A DNA stretch of 54,850 bases from Hymenobacter sp. IS2118 (GCF_000715495.1 NZ_JNLX01000003.1:1-54850); one strand, 5' to 3'. Counted from the first letter of the stretch, positions 37,401 through 45,599 are shown. Program-made: numbers and translations. The notes: generated by a model from the sequence alone, not told the origin.

Positions 37401-37995
37401 CGCGGGCAGGGTTGGCGCGGGGTGCCAGCAGCACGTCGTATTCCAGGTTCTGGCCGGCGTTTTCATACAGCGTTAGGTCGATGCCGGGCCACAGCTCGGT
37501 GTAGCGCAGGCGCCGGAACGCCCCCACATTACTGGCCCAGCGCGTAGCGTCGGCGCCCACGAAGTAGTTGCGTTCCCCGGCCGTGGGCCCTTCGGCCGTG
37601 AGGCGCACCTGGGGGTTGGCCCGCTCAAAATGCACCGTGTAGGCGTGGCCGGCAATATCGGCGGTGGGGGTGGCCAGGGGCGTGCCCGCGTGGTGGTGGT
37701 TCAGGATGGTGGGGTCCAGAAAGGAGTACGTGAGGGCGTCGGCCTGCACGAAAAGCCGACCGGCCGGCAGCGCTGCCTCGTAGCGCACGCGCGGGTTCCA
37801 CTGCCCCTTGTTCTGAATAAATTCTAGGCTGGCCGGCGTCGGCTCCGAGGCCGTTGCCCGCGCCGGTGCTGCCAGTAGCGTGAGCAGCGCAGCCAGGCCG
37901 CAACAAAAACCGGACAGAAACGCGCCTTGGTGCGTTCGGCGTTCGGACAGCAACGCAAGCAGGTAGCGGTAAGCGGCGCGAAAAGATAGATTCAT
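34435..37995 (-). CDS. Large T9SS type B cargo: DUF7948/SBBP-repeat protein with PKD and gliding-motility C-terminal domain
   Basis: 1186 residues from ATG 37995; the signal peptide is long and ends near LLAAPARATASEP. Domains in order: DUF7948-like (about 55-290; ASLEFIQNKGQWNPRVRYEA), SBBP beta-propeller-like repeats (about 300-790; WATYLGGNEADFPHSLVV, STYFGGSGNDGVV, WTGFLGGAGAEAAYSVQRDA), three modules carrying GGVWSGPGV, GGVFSGPGV and GGVWSGTGV (about 800-1010), a PKD-like fold (about 1035-1105; YLWNFGDGPATSD) and the CHU_C domain (VPNIITPNDDDANQTFRP to the end). The last is the type B sorting signal, so the protein should leave through SprA and sit on the surface or outside the cell. The frame extends 44 codons upstream of ATG 37995 without a better start. 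Confidence 0.88.
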   Translation of the reverse strand: MNLSFRAAYRYLLALLSERRTHQGAFLSGFCCGLAALLTLLAAPARATASEPTPASLEFIQNKGQWNPRVRYEAALPAGRLFVQADALTYSFLDPTILNHHHAGTPLATPTADIAGHAYTVHFERANPQVRLTAEGPTAGERNYFVGADATRWASNVGAFRRLRYTELWPGIDLTLYENAGQNLEYDVLLAPRANPARVLLRYDGASSLSLNAAGNLVIKTTVGTTTELAPKAWQLDAAGRQRDVACRYVLTGRTISFALGAYDKARALTIDPTVQFSSLTGSTADNWGYTATYDNAGNMYSGGIVFNTGGVFPTTPGAFRTTFSSVVDMAIIKYNTQLTGQASRVWATYLGGNEADFPHSLVVNGQNELVVLGSTSSTNYPTTAGAMQPRFGGGSALDPLGSGQANTTMPNGSDLVITRFNASGSTLVASTYFGGSGNDGVVAQPRSIGANYGDAFRSDVLLDEAGNVYIAAATSSPNLLGLTQGFNPTFRGGGTDALVSKLTPNLDAALWTGFLGGAGAEAAYSVQRDAQGRVFVCGGTTSANFPASADAYLPAAPGGGTDGFAARISPDGRTLERATFIGTDSYDQAYFLQLDATGNPYLFGQTLGTVTIPQGLFGTAGGTQFIQKLDPDLTTSIYNTAFGNRAGARGGPNLVPTAFLVDDCERVYISGWGGNTNAAWLGGNTTGLPVTGNATQGTTDGSDFYLAQFSAGMTSLEYGTFFGERGGRGEHVDGGTSRFDKRGVVYQAVCASCGGTQGFPVPPGAGSYSTRNGSTNCNNAAFKINFEVVQADPGPRRFVCVTDGPVPLGGRPAGGVWSGPGVEALPGGGYRFVPSAVGAGQYPLSYTVQATGTCQSTRTVRYLVAPLVVPVFAPVPPQCTTMPALALSATPAGGVFSGPGVAGGRFSPATAGAGTHTLSYAVSDSLGCGVITQQVMVSRPPTVTVGRDTTLCADLRQPFQLRGSPAGGVWSGTGVSATGFFTPPDTGNRGGIFPVTYTVVDGVCQTAATKRVILAPTSAQDVGLNLPVCASAPQYTGLAPLEIMFTPVLLAPNAVYLWNFGDGPATSDKPTPTHTYTQPGTYQVTLTARYGNCEVLTGFAPVVIGDVFVPNIITPNDDDANQTFRPRFSCRLASLEVFSRWGQRVYQTDNYQNNWDAKGVPNGVYYYLLRDADDRRVKGWVEVRR

Positions 37996-38216
37996 ACAAA
38001 CGGCTGGGAAAGAACAACGTAGAAGCGCAATCGGAAGGAGATACCAGCAGCCCGGCCGCGAAGTTCCACCGGCGGCAACCGATGAAAAAACGCGGCCATT
38101 CCCGCGCAGACGCGCGGAGCAGCCCAACCCGCGCCACCGGCATGAAAACCAGCCGCCGTCCGAGTGCCTAAAGATAAATAAACCCGGTGCCCGCCGTGGC
38201 CTCGCGCCCGCGCCGC

Positions 38217-38224
38217 TACCTTTG
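38217..38224 (+). promoter_or_regulatory. -7 box (TACCTTTG) ahead of the endonuclease-like gene
   Basis: Exact TAnnTTTG match, 20 nt before the GTG start at 38245, in the 249-bp divergent gap with the T9SS cargo gene. No clear -33 element. Confidence 0.5.
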
Positions 38225-38244
38225 CGCCCCCCCTTGATTGTACC

Positions 38245-39444
38245 GTGCGCCGCTCTTTTGCCTTCAAAATAACCTTACTCACCTTGGCGTGGCTGCTGCT
38301 GGCCATTGCCTGCCAGCAGGTGCCGGCCAGCGCGTTCTGGCCCGTGGTTTTTGGGGCCCTCACCACGCCGGTAGCGCTGGGCCTCACGGCGCTGCTGGCG
38401 CTGTACTGGCTGCGGCGCAACTGGCGGGTGGCGGTGCTGCCCGCCGTGGCCCTGTTTCTTACGTGGCCCCATGTGCAGCGCGGCCTGGCCCTGCACCCGG
38501 CCCACCTGGGCACGGCGGTGCAGGAACGAACGCAGGAGCTGGCCAACGGCAATACGCTGCGGTCCTCGTTTTTCGTGCCGACATCGAAAGCCAGCGTCTC
38601 GCTGCTTTCCGCCAACGTGCGCATTTTCAACGTGTATGCCCAGCTGCGCGACCCGGATAACGTCTCGTCCAGGGGCTTTATTCGCTGGCTGGCCGAGAGC
38701 CCGGCCGACGTGCTCTGCCTGCAGGAATACTACAACGAGCCCCGCGGCTCGCGACACGACAAGGACCTGTTTCGCTCGGCCGACCAGTTGGGACGGGGCA
38801 GCGACCGCAGTGCCTTCGTGTCGGTCACGCTCACCAATACCGCCGGAGCGGAATTTGGGCTGGCCATTTTTTCGCGGTTTCCCATCGTGCGGCGCGGCAC
38901 CATTGCCTTCGGCCGCCTCTCCCAAAACCACGCCATGTGGGCCGACCTGGCCCGGCCCGCCGACCGCACCGGCCGCGCCCGTCCCGATACCATTCGGGTG
39001 TACAACCTGCACCTGCAAAGCATGAGCATGGATGAAACCGACATCGCCAAAGCCACCGAAAGCCGGGCCGGCCTGCGCCAGAAAGCGCCCAACCTGCTCC
39101 GGCGCTTTCGCAAGGGCGCTGTGGCCCGCGCCGCCCAAATCGACACCGTGCTGGCCCACCTGGCCCGCTCGCCCTATCCCGTGCTGCTGGCCGGCGACCT
39201 CAACGACCTGCCCTATTCCTACGCCTACGACCAGCTGGCCGACCGCCTGCAAAATGCCTGGGCCACCACGGGCACCGGCATCGGCGCCACCTACAACGGT
39301 AAATTGCCTGCCCTGCGCATCGACCAGCAGTTTGCCGGCCCAAAGTGGCAGGTGCTAGGCTGCCGCGTGCACCGGGAAGTCGAATGGAGCGACCATTTTC
39401 CGCTTGAAGGGCTGTATCAGTTAACAGTTAATAGTGAGCAGTGA
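38245..39444 (+). CDS. Endonuclease/exonuclease/phosphatase family membrane protein
   Basis: 399 residues from GTG 38245. Three N-terminal membrane segments (ITLLTLAWLLLAIAC, VALGLTALLALYWL, VAVLPAVALFLTW) are followed by an EEP domain (about 110-390): SLLSANVRIFN, the metal Glu in LCLQEYYN, NLHLQSMSM, LAGDLNDLPYSYAYDQLADR, and the terminal His in WSDHFPLEG. Such proteins act as phosphodiesterases outside the membrane; the substrate is not predictable. The last residues (QLTVNSEQ) are encoded by TTAACAGTTAATAGTGAGCA, a word that looks like intergenic repeat DNA rather than conserved coding sequence. Confidence 0.87.
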   Translation: MRRSFAFKITLLTLAWLLLAIACQQVPASAFWPVVFGALTTPVALGLTALLALYWLRRNWRVAVLPAVALFLTWPHVQRGLALHPAHLGTAVQERTQELANGNTLRSSFFVPTSKASVSLLSANVRIFNVYAQLRDPDNVSSRGFIRWLAESPADVLCLQEYYNEPRGSRHDKDLFRSADQLGRGSDRSAFVSVTLTNTAGAEFGLAIFSRFPIVRRGTIAFGRLSQNHAMWADLARPADRTGRARPDTIRVYNLHLQSMSMDETDIAKATESRAGLRQKAPNLLRRFRKGAVARAAQIDTVLAHLARSPYPVLLAGDLNDLPYSYAYDQLADRLQNAWATTGTGIGATYNGKLPALRIDQQFAGPKWQVLGCRVHREVEWSDHFPLEGLYQLTVNSEQ

Positions 39445-39454
39445 GCCACCAATT

Positions 39455-39693
39455 CCCCTCCTTACCAACCGTAGGTCAGCGTAGCTAAGGAGGGGACATT
39501 TCAGCGAAGCTGAAATTGGGGTGGTTGTGGCGTTGCAGGGCTTGCGCAATTGGGGTAATGGTTGTTGGCGTTGCAGGGCTTGCATTGGGGTGATGCTTTC
39601 GTGGGCCGTGCAACGCCACAACCACCCCAGTTCGAGCCGTTGGCTCGAACGTCCCCTCCTTAGCTACGCTGACCTACGGTTGGTAAGGAGGGG
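39455..39693. repeat. Modular 239-bp inverted repeat ahead of cysS
   Basis: The outer arms match perfectly over about 43 bases; each begins CCCCTCCTTACCAACC and ends GCTAAGGAGGGGAC and is itself an imperfect palindrome. Inside them each side carries a different small hairpin: ATTTCAGCG-AAGCTGAAAT at about 39498-39515, and GTTCGAGCCGTTGGCTCGAAC at about 39630-39651. Next comes a perfect 21-bp pair (TGGGGTGGTTGTGGCGTTGC... and its complement). The centre holds a tandem direct repeat of about 35 bases starting TGGCGTTGCAGGGCTTGC (39528 and 39566). Confidence 0.8.
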
Positions 39694-39707
39694 AGTTTCC
39701 TCGCCGC

Positions 39708-39715
39708 TACCTTTG
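39708..39715 (+). promoter_or_regulatory. -7 box (TACCTTTG) next to the cysS start
   Basis: Exact TAnnTTTG match ending only 4 nt before ATG 39720, so a transcript from it would be leaderless or nearly so. Confidence 0.5.
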
Positions 39716-39719
39716 TGCC

Positions 39720-41303
39720 ATGTCGCTCTCGCTTTATAATACGCTTACCCGTAAAAAAGAAGAATTCCAGCCCGTGCATGCGCCCCAGGTGGGCGTGTAT
39801 TTGTGCGGCCCTACCGTGTATAGCGAGGCTCATTTGGGCAACGCCCGCGGGCCGGTGGTATTCGATGTGCTCACGCGCTACCTGCGCCAGCTGAAGTACC
39901 AGGTGCGCTACGTGCGCAACATCACCGATGTGGGGCACCTGGAAAGCGACGCTGACACCGGCGAGGACAAGATGGCCAAGGCCGCCCGCGCCGCCCGCAT
40001 CGAGCCCATGCAGGTGGCCCAGCACTTCGCCAACCGCTACCGCCAGCACATGATGGCCCTGGGCTGCCTGCCGCCCGACATTGAGCCCCAGGCCAGCGGC
40101 CACATCACCGAGCAAATCGGCATGATAGAAGAAATCATCGCCAACGGCTTTGGCTACGAAGTCAACGGCTCTGTGTATTTCGACGTGCCCAAATACAACG
40201 AGGCGCACCGCTACGGCAAGCTCTCGAACCGCAGCATTGAGGACCAGCTCGGCGGCACCCGCGACACGCTGGCCGGCCAGGACGAAAAGCGCAGCCCCCT
40301 GGATTTCGCCCTCTGGAAAAAGGCCGCGCCCGAGCACATCATGCGCTGGCCTTCACCCTGGGGCGAGGCACCCGGCGAAGGCTTCCCCGGCTGGCACCTC
40401 GAGTGCTCGGCCATGAGCCGCAAGTACCTCGGCAACCTCTCCGACATCCACGGCGGCGGGCTGGACCTGATGTTTCCGCACCACGAGTGCGAAATAGCGC
40501 AGTGCCAGGCCAGCGACACCCATACCGACGAGTCGCGGGTGTGGATGCACAACAACATGATTACCGTGAACGGCACCAAGATGAGCAAGAGCCTGGGCAA
40601 CTTCGTGTTGCTGGGCGACCTGTTTAAGGGCCCCACCGGGCCGCTGGCGCAGGGCTATTCGCCGATGGTGGTGCGCTTTTTCCTGCTGCAGGCCCACTAC
40701 CGCTCGCCCGTCGACGTGAGCGACGACGCCCTACAAGCCGCCCGCAAAGGCTACCGCAAGCTGATGAACGGCCTGCGCCTGCTCGATAAATTAGTTGTTG
40801 GTGCCTCGTTGCCGGTTGCTGGTGAAGGCGACGCTGAGCCAACAACCGACCACCAACAGCCAACCGCTAAGCCCGCCGACGCCGACCTGCGCAAGCTCAC
40901 CGCCGACCTCTACACCGGCCTCGACGACGACCTGAACACGGCCCGCAGCATCGCCAGCCTTTTCAACCTGCTGCGCAAATTCAATACCCTGGCCACCACG
41001 CCCGCCGCGCTGGCCGACGTGTCGGCCGCTTCGTTGACGGAAGCTGTAGCTGCCTACCGGACCCTCGTGGTTGATATTCTGGGCCTGCAGGACGAGCCCC
41101 GCGCCAACGCCGAGCAACTGCTCGAACTCACGCTCGGCTTCTACACCGAAGCTAAAAACGGGGCTAAGGAAGCGAAAGAATCTGCTGAAGATGCCACGCC
41201 CTACTACGCTAAAATCGACCAGATTCGGACGGCCCTCAAAGGCCAGGGCATCGTGATAAAAGATACCAAGGCCGGCGTGGAGTGGGCCTACAGCGAGGAA
41301 TAG
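39720..41303 (+). CDS. cysS: Cysteinyl-tRNA synthetase
   Basis: 527 residues. Class I signature HLGN in [15 protein letters not shown] (HIGH equivalent), zinc and cysteine-site residues in [21 protein letters not shown] and [11 protein letters not shown], and KMSKS in [12 protein letters not shown]. It charges tRNA(Cys). An insertion of roughly 25 residues (about 360-385; [20 protein letters not shown] followed by [11 protein letters not shown]) lies between [11 protein letters not shown] and [18 protein letters not shown]. It is low-complexity and not expected in the family. Its DNA (40795-40868) looks like the intergenic GTTGCTGG/CCAACAAC repeat words. The preceding element at 39455-39693 isolates the gene from its neighbour. 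Confidence 0.96.
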   Translation: MSLSLYNTLTRKKEEFQPVHAPQVGVYLCGPTVYSEAHLGNARGPVVFDVLTRYLRQLKYQVRYVRNITDVGHLESDADTGEDKMAKAARAARIEPMQVAQHFANRYRQHMMALGCLPPDIEPQASGHITEQIGMIEEIIANGFGYEVNGSVYFDVPKYNEAHRYGKLSNRSIEDQLGGTRDTLAGQDEKRSPLDFALWKKAAPEHIMRWPSPWGEAPGEGFPGWHLECSAMSRKYLGNLSDIHGGGLDLMFPHHECEIAQCQASDTHTDESRVWMHNNMITVNGTKMSKSLGNFVLLGDLFKGPTGPLAQGYSPMVVRFFLLQAHYRSPVDVSDDALQAARKGYRKLMNGLRLLDKLVVGASLPVAGEGDAEPTTDHQQPTAKPADADLRKLTADLYTGLDDDLNTARSIASLFNLLRKFNTLATTPAALADVSAASLTEAVAAYRTLVVDILGLQDEPRANAEQLLELTLGFYTEAKNGAKEAKESAEDATPYYAKIDQIRTALKGQGIVIKDTKAGVEWAYSEE

Positions 41304-41311
41304 CTCAGTAG

Positions 41312-41400
41312 TAGCTGTTAGCTAATAGCCGTTAGCTGTTAGCTTTTTATGCTCAAGTAACCATAAAAGCTAACAGCTAACGGCTGACAGCTAACAGCTA
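41312..41400. repeat. AGCTAACAG-type inverted repeat between cysS and the M28 lipoprotein gene
   Basis: Arms of about 39-40 bases (left begins TAGCTGTTAGCTAATAGC; right ends GACAGCTAACAGCTA) pair with about three differences around the loop CTCAAGTAAC. Each arm is built from AGCTGTTAGC words. The right arm ends 4 bases before ATG 41405. Confidence 0.8.
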
Positions 41401-41404
41401 AACA

Positions 41405-42424
41405 ATGAAACTTCGTCTTCCGCTCGCCGCCCTGGCTGGCCTGCTCATTCTCACCGGCTGCCCGGACAAGAAAACTACCGAAACGCCGGACGCGCCCACG
41501 GCCGAAGCCAAGCTACCCCCGGCCCCGGTGTTCAACGCCGATTCGGCTTACGCTTTCACGGCGAAGCAGGTGGCGTTTGGGCCGCGCGTGCCTAACACCA
41601 AGGCGCACATAGCCACGGGCGACTGGCTGGTAGCCAAGTTCAAAGGCTATGGCCTGCAAGTGATGGAGCAGCCCTTTGAGGCGGTCACCTTCGACGGCAC
41701 CGTCATCAAGGCCCGCAACATCGTGGCCCGCTACCAGCCCCAGGCGGCGCGGCGCGTGGCCATTTTCGCGCACTGGGACACCCGCCCCTTCGCCGACAAC
41801 GACCCGACCAACAAAAACGCCCCGATGGACGGCGCCTCCGACGGCGCCAGCGCCGTGGCCGTGGCCCTGGAAATGGCCCGCGTGCTCAGCCTGCAGCCCG
41901 ACAGCCTCGCCCCAAACGTGGGCGTCGACTTCATTCTCTTCGACGCCGAAGACTGGGGCCACGACTCCGGCACCCAGGCCGACCTCAAAAATCAGCTTGA
42001 CGGCGCCGGCGACTCTTGGTGCCTGGGCTCGCAGTACTGGGCCAAAAACCTGCTGCCGGCTAACTACAAAGCCGAGTACGGGGTGCTATTTGACATGGTG
42101 GGGGCCCGCGGCGCCAAGTTCAGCCGCGAGGCGCTTTCGCGGGAGAAGGCCCGGTTTGCCGTGGATAAAATCTGGAACACCGCCGCCGCGCTCGGCTACA
42201 CCGATTATTTCCTGTTCAATGATTCGCCCGGTATTGTCGACGACCACGTGTACACCAATCAGGCGGGCATTCCCACGGTCGACATCATCGACCACCTGCC
42301 CAACAACCCCGAGCAGTATTTCCCCAACTACCACCACGCCACCACCGACAACATGAGCGTCATCGACCGCGCTACGCTGAAAGCCGTGGGCCAGACGGTG
42401 TTGCAGGTGCTGTATATGGAGTAA
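41405..42424 (+). CDS. M28-family lipoprotein, probable glutaminyl-peptide cyclotransferase
   Basis: 339 residues. Lipobox LILTGC with Cys19, so it is an inner- or outer-membrane lipoprotein facing the periplasm. Metal-site residues as in bacterial glutaminyl cyclases of the M28 fold: His in IFAHWDTRPFADND (about 124), Asp in MDGASDGASAVAVALEMA (about 144), Glu in LFDAEDWGHDSG (about 181) and His in NYHHATTDNMS (about 311). Such enzymes turn N-terminal Gln into pyroglutamate. In Porphyromonas this is applied to many exported proteins after signal-peptide cleavage, so a role on T9SS cargo is plausible. The alternative is an aminopeptidase; the DGASD and FDAEDWG context favours a cyclase. Confidence 0.8.
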   Translation: MKLRLPLAALAGLLILTGCPDKKTTETPDAPTAEAKLPPAPVFNADSAYAFTAKQVAFGPRVPNTKAHIATGDWLVAKFKGYGLQVMEQPFEAVTFDGTVIKARNIVARYQPQAARRVAIFAHWDTRPFADNDPTNKNAPMDGASDGASAVAVALEMARVLSLQPDSLAPNVGVDFILFDAEDWGHDSGTQADLKNQLDGAGDSWCLGSQYWAKNLLPANYKAEYGVLFDMVGARGAKFSREALSREKARFAVDKIWNTAAALGYTDYFLFNDSPGIVDDHVYTNQAGIPTVDIIDHLPNNPEQYFPNYHHATTDNMSVIDRATLKAVGQTVLQVLYME

Positions 42425-42433
42425 GAAATAAAA

Positions 42434-42574
42434 GGCGCTGGCCCGCGTCTCTGACGCGGCGCCGATTGGTTCCGAGCCTCTGGCTCGAACGTGCGATAAC
42501 GTTGCCGACGTATCCCTGACCCGAGCCAGAGGCTCGGAGCCAATCGGCAGCGCGTCAGAGACGCGCGCCAGCCC
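42434..42574. repeat. GCGTCTCTGACGCG-type inverted repeat
   Basis: Arms of about 53 bases (left contains GCGTCTCTGACGCG and CCGAGCCTCTGGCTCG; right has the complements) pair with about five mismatches around a 34-nt loop. Each arm contains smaller palindromes of its own. It fills most of the gap between the M28 lipoprotein gene and the hydrolase gene. Confidence 0.8.
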
Positions 42575-42608
42575 GTTGCATAACAGCAGTTACTAATCAG
42601 CTCCCTCC

Positions 42609-43922
42609 ATGAAACCCTTGTTTCTGCTCGCCGCGCTGGTTGCGCTGGCTTTTGCTGCTCCGGCCCAACCCATTAAGCAGCCCCCGGTACGCGTGGCCGA
42701 GGGTACTATGTTCCGGCAAAAAGTGGCCGTGGCACCCTACGCCGGCCGCCGCTACCGCTGCACCATGCGCGCGCAGGCCGACACCGTCGGCGGCAGCTGG
42801 GCCAGCTTGGGCGTGGTGTACTACCAGGGCGGCCGCTACCTGGCCGATGCCGACCTCTACAACCAAAAAAAGCCGCTGAACCGCGTGCGCGCCCGGCAGT
42901 GGACCACGTACACCATCACCGGTACGCTGCCCGCGGGCACCGACACCGTGCACCTCAACCCCAACGTGCACGGCAACGGGCGCTTCGCCTTCGACGATTT
43001 CCGGCTGGAAGTGGCTCAGCCCGGCGGCACCTGGCTACCCGTGCCAGTGGCCAACGGCGACTTTGAGGCGCCCGCGCCCGCCGACTCGTCGGCCACGCGC
43101 CTGCCGCCGGGCTGGCAGCCCTACGCGCCCCAGCCGGTGGCCGGCTACACCTACCGCGTAGCCCGCGAGGCCGCCGGCAACCGCTACCTGCTGCTGCGCG
43201 GCACCGGCATCGTACCCTACGGCAACAACCCCGCCGCTGGCCACTACCAACTGGCCAACGGCGTGCGCCTCTACTACGAAACCTACGGGCAGGGCCCGCC
43301 GCTGCTGCTGCTCCACGGCAACTCCTACAGCATCGGCGGCTTCAACTACCAGATTGCCGATTTGGCCCGGCATTACCGCGTCATCGCCGTCGATACCCGC
43401 GACCAGGGCAAGTCGGCCATCACCAAAGGCGTGCTCACCTACGACCTGTTTGCCGATGACATGGTGGCCCTACTCGACGCGCTGCAAGTGCCCGCCGCCC
43501 ACGTCGTGGGCTGGAGCGACGGCGGCAACACCGGCCTGAGCATGGCCCTGCGCTACCCCGCCCGCGTGCGCAGCCTGGTAGCAATGGGCGCCAACCTCTA
43601 CGCCGACACCACGGCCGTGGAAGCAAGAATTCTGGACGAAATCCGCGAAAACCTGCGTCGCAGCCCGGCCCGTTACCACCGTATCACCACGCTCTTGCTG
43701 GACTACCCACGCATGAAACCCGCTGAGCTGGCCACCATTAAAGCGCCGGTTCTGGTGCTGGCCGGCGAGAAAGACGTCATCAAAGAAGCCCACACCCGGC
43801 TGATTGCGGCCAGTATTCCGGGCGCGCAGGTAACTATTTTGCCCGGCCTGAGCCACTTCGCACCCGAGGAGGACCCGGCCGTATTCAACGCCGCCGTGCT
43901 GGATTTTTTGGCTAAACACTGA
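42609..43922 (+). CDS. Secreted alpha/beta hydrolase with N-terminal beta-sandwich
   Basis: 437 residues with signal peptide KPLFLLAALVALAFAAPAQ. Residues about 25-205 form a beta-rich, carbohydrate-module-like domain (RYRCTMRAQADTVGGSWASL, FRLEVAQPGGTWLPV). The alpha/beta hydrolase follows at about 215-437: the oxyanion region LLLLHGNSYSIGG, nucleophile Ser in VVGWSDGGNTG (about residue 303), acid Asp in LVLAGEKDVI and His in LPGLSHFAPEED. The substrate is unknown (ester, lactone or epoxide are all possible). It stands alone behind the 42434-42574 repeat. Confidence 0.85.
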   Translation: MKPLFLLAALVALAFAAPAQPIKQPPVRVAEGTMFRQKVAVAPYAGRRYRCTMRAQADTVGGSWASLGVVYYQGGRYLADADLYNQKKPLNRVRARQWTTYTITGTLPAGTDTVHLNPNVHGNGRFAFDDFRLEVAQPGGTWLPVPVANGDFEAPAPADSSATRLPPGWQPYAPQPVAGYTYRVAREAAGNRYLLLRGTGIVPYGNNPAAGHYQLANGVRLYYETYGQGPPLLLLHGNSYSIGGFNYQIADLARHYRVIAVDTRDQGKSAITKGVLTYDLFADDMVALLDALQVPAAHVVGWSDGGNTGLSMALRYPARVRSLVAMGANLYADTTAVEARILDEIRENLRRSPARYHRITTLLLDYPRMKPAELATIKAPVLVLAGEKDVIKEAHTRLIAASIPGAQVTILPGLSHFAPEEDPAVFNAAVLDFLAKH

Positions 43923-44121
43923 GAGACAGATTAGCGGCCAGGGCAAGCGCGCAAAAGCAACCGTAGTTCCCAGCCCGTTATGCCTCGGCTGCGCTCAGCA
44001 TGACAACTTTCTTTGTGATATCGAGCAGTTGTGCAAACGCACATTAATGACTGGCAAGCAATTGATAGTCAAAAGAAAAGCTTGCGGCTTGTAGCTTAAA
44101 GCTCACCGCTCACTTTCAGCT

Positions 44122-45378
44122 TTATGCCAGCGCGTGGGCAGTTTCAGCTTCGGCCGGAACTTCCGGGATGAGCCCAACCTCGCCGAGCCGGGCGACGAAA
44201 ACCCCGGCTTCGCGCAACGCGACCCGCCACTGCCCCAGAGCCGCGAGGCCGACGCTGCCAGTGGCCTGCGTGCCGTCGGTGCCGGGCAGCACGGCTTGGG
44301 CTGGTAGCCGCAGCCAGTCCAGGGCCTGGCCCAGCGCTGCCGCCGACGGATGCCGCAGGTAGACTTCTACTTCCAGGCCCTCAACCAATTGAGCCTGAAA
44401 GCGGGCCGCCTGTTTGGTGTAGCCGTAGCGAAAGCCACTGCGCAGGGCCTGCACATCGGCCAGGACCGCCGAGCCGGTGGGGTGGCCGCCGGCGCCGCGG
44501 CCCTGCAGAAAGTGCGGGCCCGCATACTCCGCTTCGATGGCCACGCCGTTGAACTCGTGCTCCACGTTGAAGAAGGGCGACTCCGGCCCCAGCAGCTGCG
44601 GCGTCACCAGCGCCGTTACCCGGCCGTTGGGTAGGCGGTAGAGGCCGGCTATTACTTTTATTTTCTGGCCCAGACTAGCTGCGTAGGCAATGTCAGCGGC
44701 TCCGACGCCTTCGATGCCCAGGTTCAGCACTTCGTCCGGATTCAGCAGCAGGCCGAAGGCGTGGGCCGCCAGAATGACGGCTTTGGAGCGCGGGTCGAAG
44801 GCGCCCATGTCGAGCGCGGGGTCGGTTTCGGCAAAGCCCAGCGCCTGAGCTTCGGCCAGCGCCGGGCCGTAGTCGGAGCCTTCTTCGCTCATGCGCGTCA
44901 GCACGTAGTTCGACGAGCCGTTGAAAATACCACTCACGGCCCGCAGCGGCTCGTGGCTGAAGTAAGCGTCCAGGGTGCGAATGATGGGAATGCTGCCGCA
45001 TACGGCCGCTTCGTAGAGCAGCGTGCCGCCAAATTCCCGCTGCAGCGCTACCAGTTCGGGCAGGTGCCGGGCCACCATGGCTTTGTTGGCGCTCACTATG
45101 CGGCGGCCCTGCCGCAGGGCGGCACTTACCAGCCGGAAGGCCTCTGCGGGGTCGTCAATCACCTCAACCAGCAGGTCCAGGTTGGGGTCGGCCAGCAGTT
45201 CATCGGCCCGGAAGCTAAACCGCTCAGCTGGCAGCGTTCGGGGCTTGTCCGGGCTTTTTACGGCAATTCGCGTGATGGTCAGGCCGAGCTCGGGCTGCCG
45301 TTGCAGGATGTCGTAAAAGCCCTGGCCCACGCAGCCAAAACCAATCAATCCGATGCGCAGGGGTCGTTTGTCGTCCAT
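44122..45378 (-). CDS. hom: Homoserine dehydrogenase
   Basis: 418 residues from ATG 45378. Dinucleotide fold RIGLIGFGCVGQGFYDIL (residues 8-25), SANKAMVARHLPELVAL, then the catalytic domain (FNGSSNYVLTRMSEEGSDYG, then LGFAETDPALDMGAFDPRSK with the conserved acid and Lys residues). It reduces aspartate semialdehyde to homoserine, the branch point to methionine and threonine. It is the monofunctional type, without an aspartokinase part. It lies downstream of metX, but a terminator (45541-45582) and a hairpin (45408-45445) intervene, so it may have its own promoter or depend on readthrough. Confidence 0.94.
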   Translation of the reverse strand: MDDKRPLRIGLIGFGCVGQGFYDILQRQPELGLTITRIAVKSPDKPRTLPAERFSFRADELLADPNLDLLVEVIDDPAEAFRLVSAALRQGRRIVSANKAMVARHLPELVALQREFGGTLLYEAAVCGSIPIIRTLDAYFSHEPLRAVSGIFNGSSNYVLTRMSEEGSDYGPALAEAQALGFAETDPALDMGAFDPRSKAVILAAHAFGLLLNPDEVLNLGIEGVGAADIAYAASLGQKIKVIAGLYRLPNGRVTALVTPQLLGPESPFFNVEHEFNGVAIEAEYAGPHFLQGRGAGGHPTGSAVLADVQALRSGFRYGYTKQAARFQAQLVEGLEVEVYLRHPSAAALGQALDWLRLPAQAVLPGTDGTQATGSVGLAALGQWRVALREAGVFVARLGEVGLIPEVPAEAETAHALA

Positions 45379-45407
45379 TGAGGGGAGGGTTAATTTCAAC
45401 AGAATTC

Positions 45408-45445
45408 AGGAATTACGCGCGCCAGCAGCTGCGTGCGTAATTCCT
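45408..45445. repeat. Hairpin in the hom leader
   Basis: An 11-bp perfect stem AGGAATTACGC / GCGTAATTCCT around a 16-nt loop, 30 nt before the hom ATG on the minus strand. No T-run follows, so it is more likely a repeat or a leader structure than a terminator. Confidence 0.5.
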
Positions 45446-45540
45446 AAGAATTAAAAGAATGGGAAGGCAATGCGTTTATACTGCGCCACTTCACTTTGTG
45501 CCAAATAAATAGCTGTTGTACTTTCAGTATCATCTTTGTG

Positions 45541-45582
45541 CCAAAAAGGTGCCTTGGTTTCAAATCAAGGCACCTTTTTGGC
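45541..45582. terminator. Bidirectional terminator behind metX
   Basis: Arms AAAAAGGTGCCTTG and CAAGGCACCTTTTT pair perfectly over 14 bp around a 9-nt loop, 17 nt behind the metX stop. The A and T tracts allow use in either direction. Confidence 0.85.
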
Positions 45583-45599
45583 TGATGACGTACTGCCCG

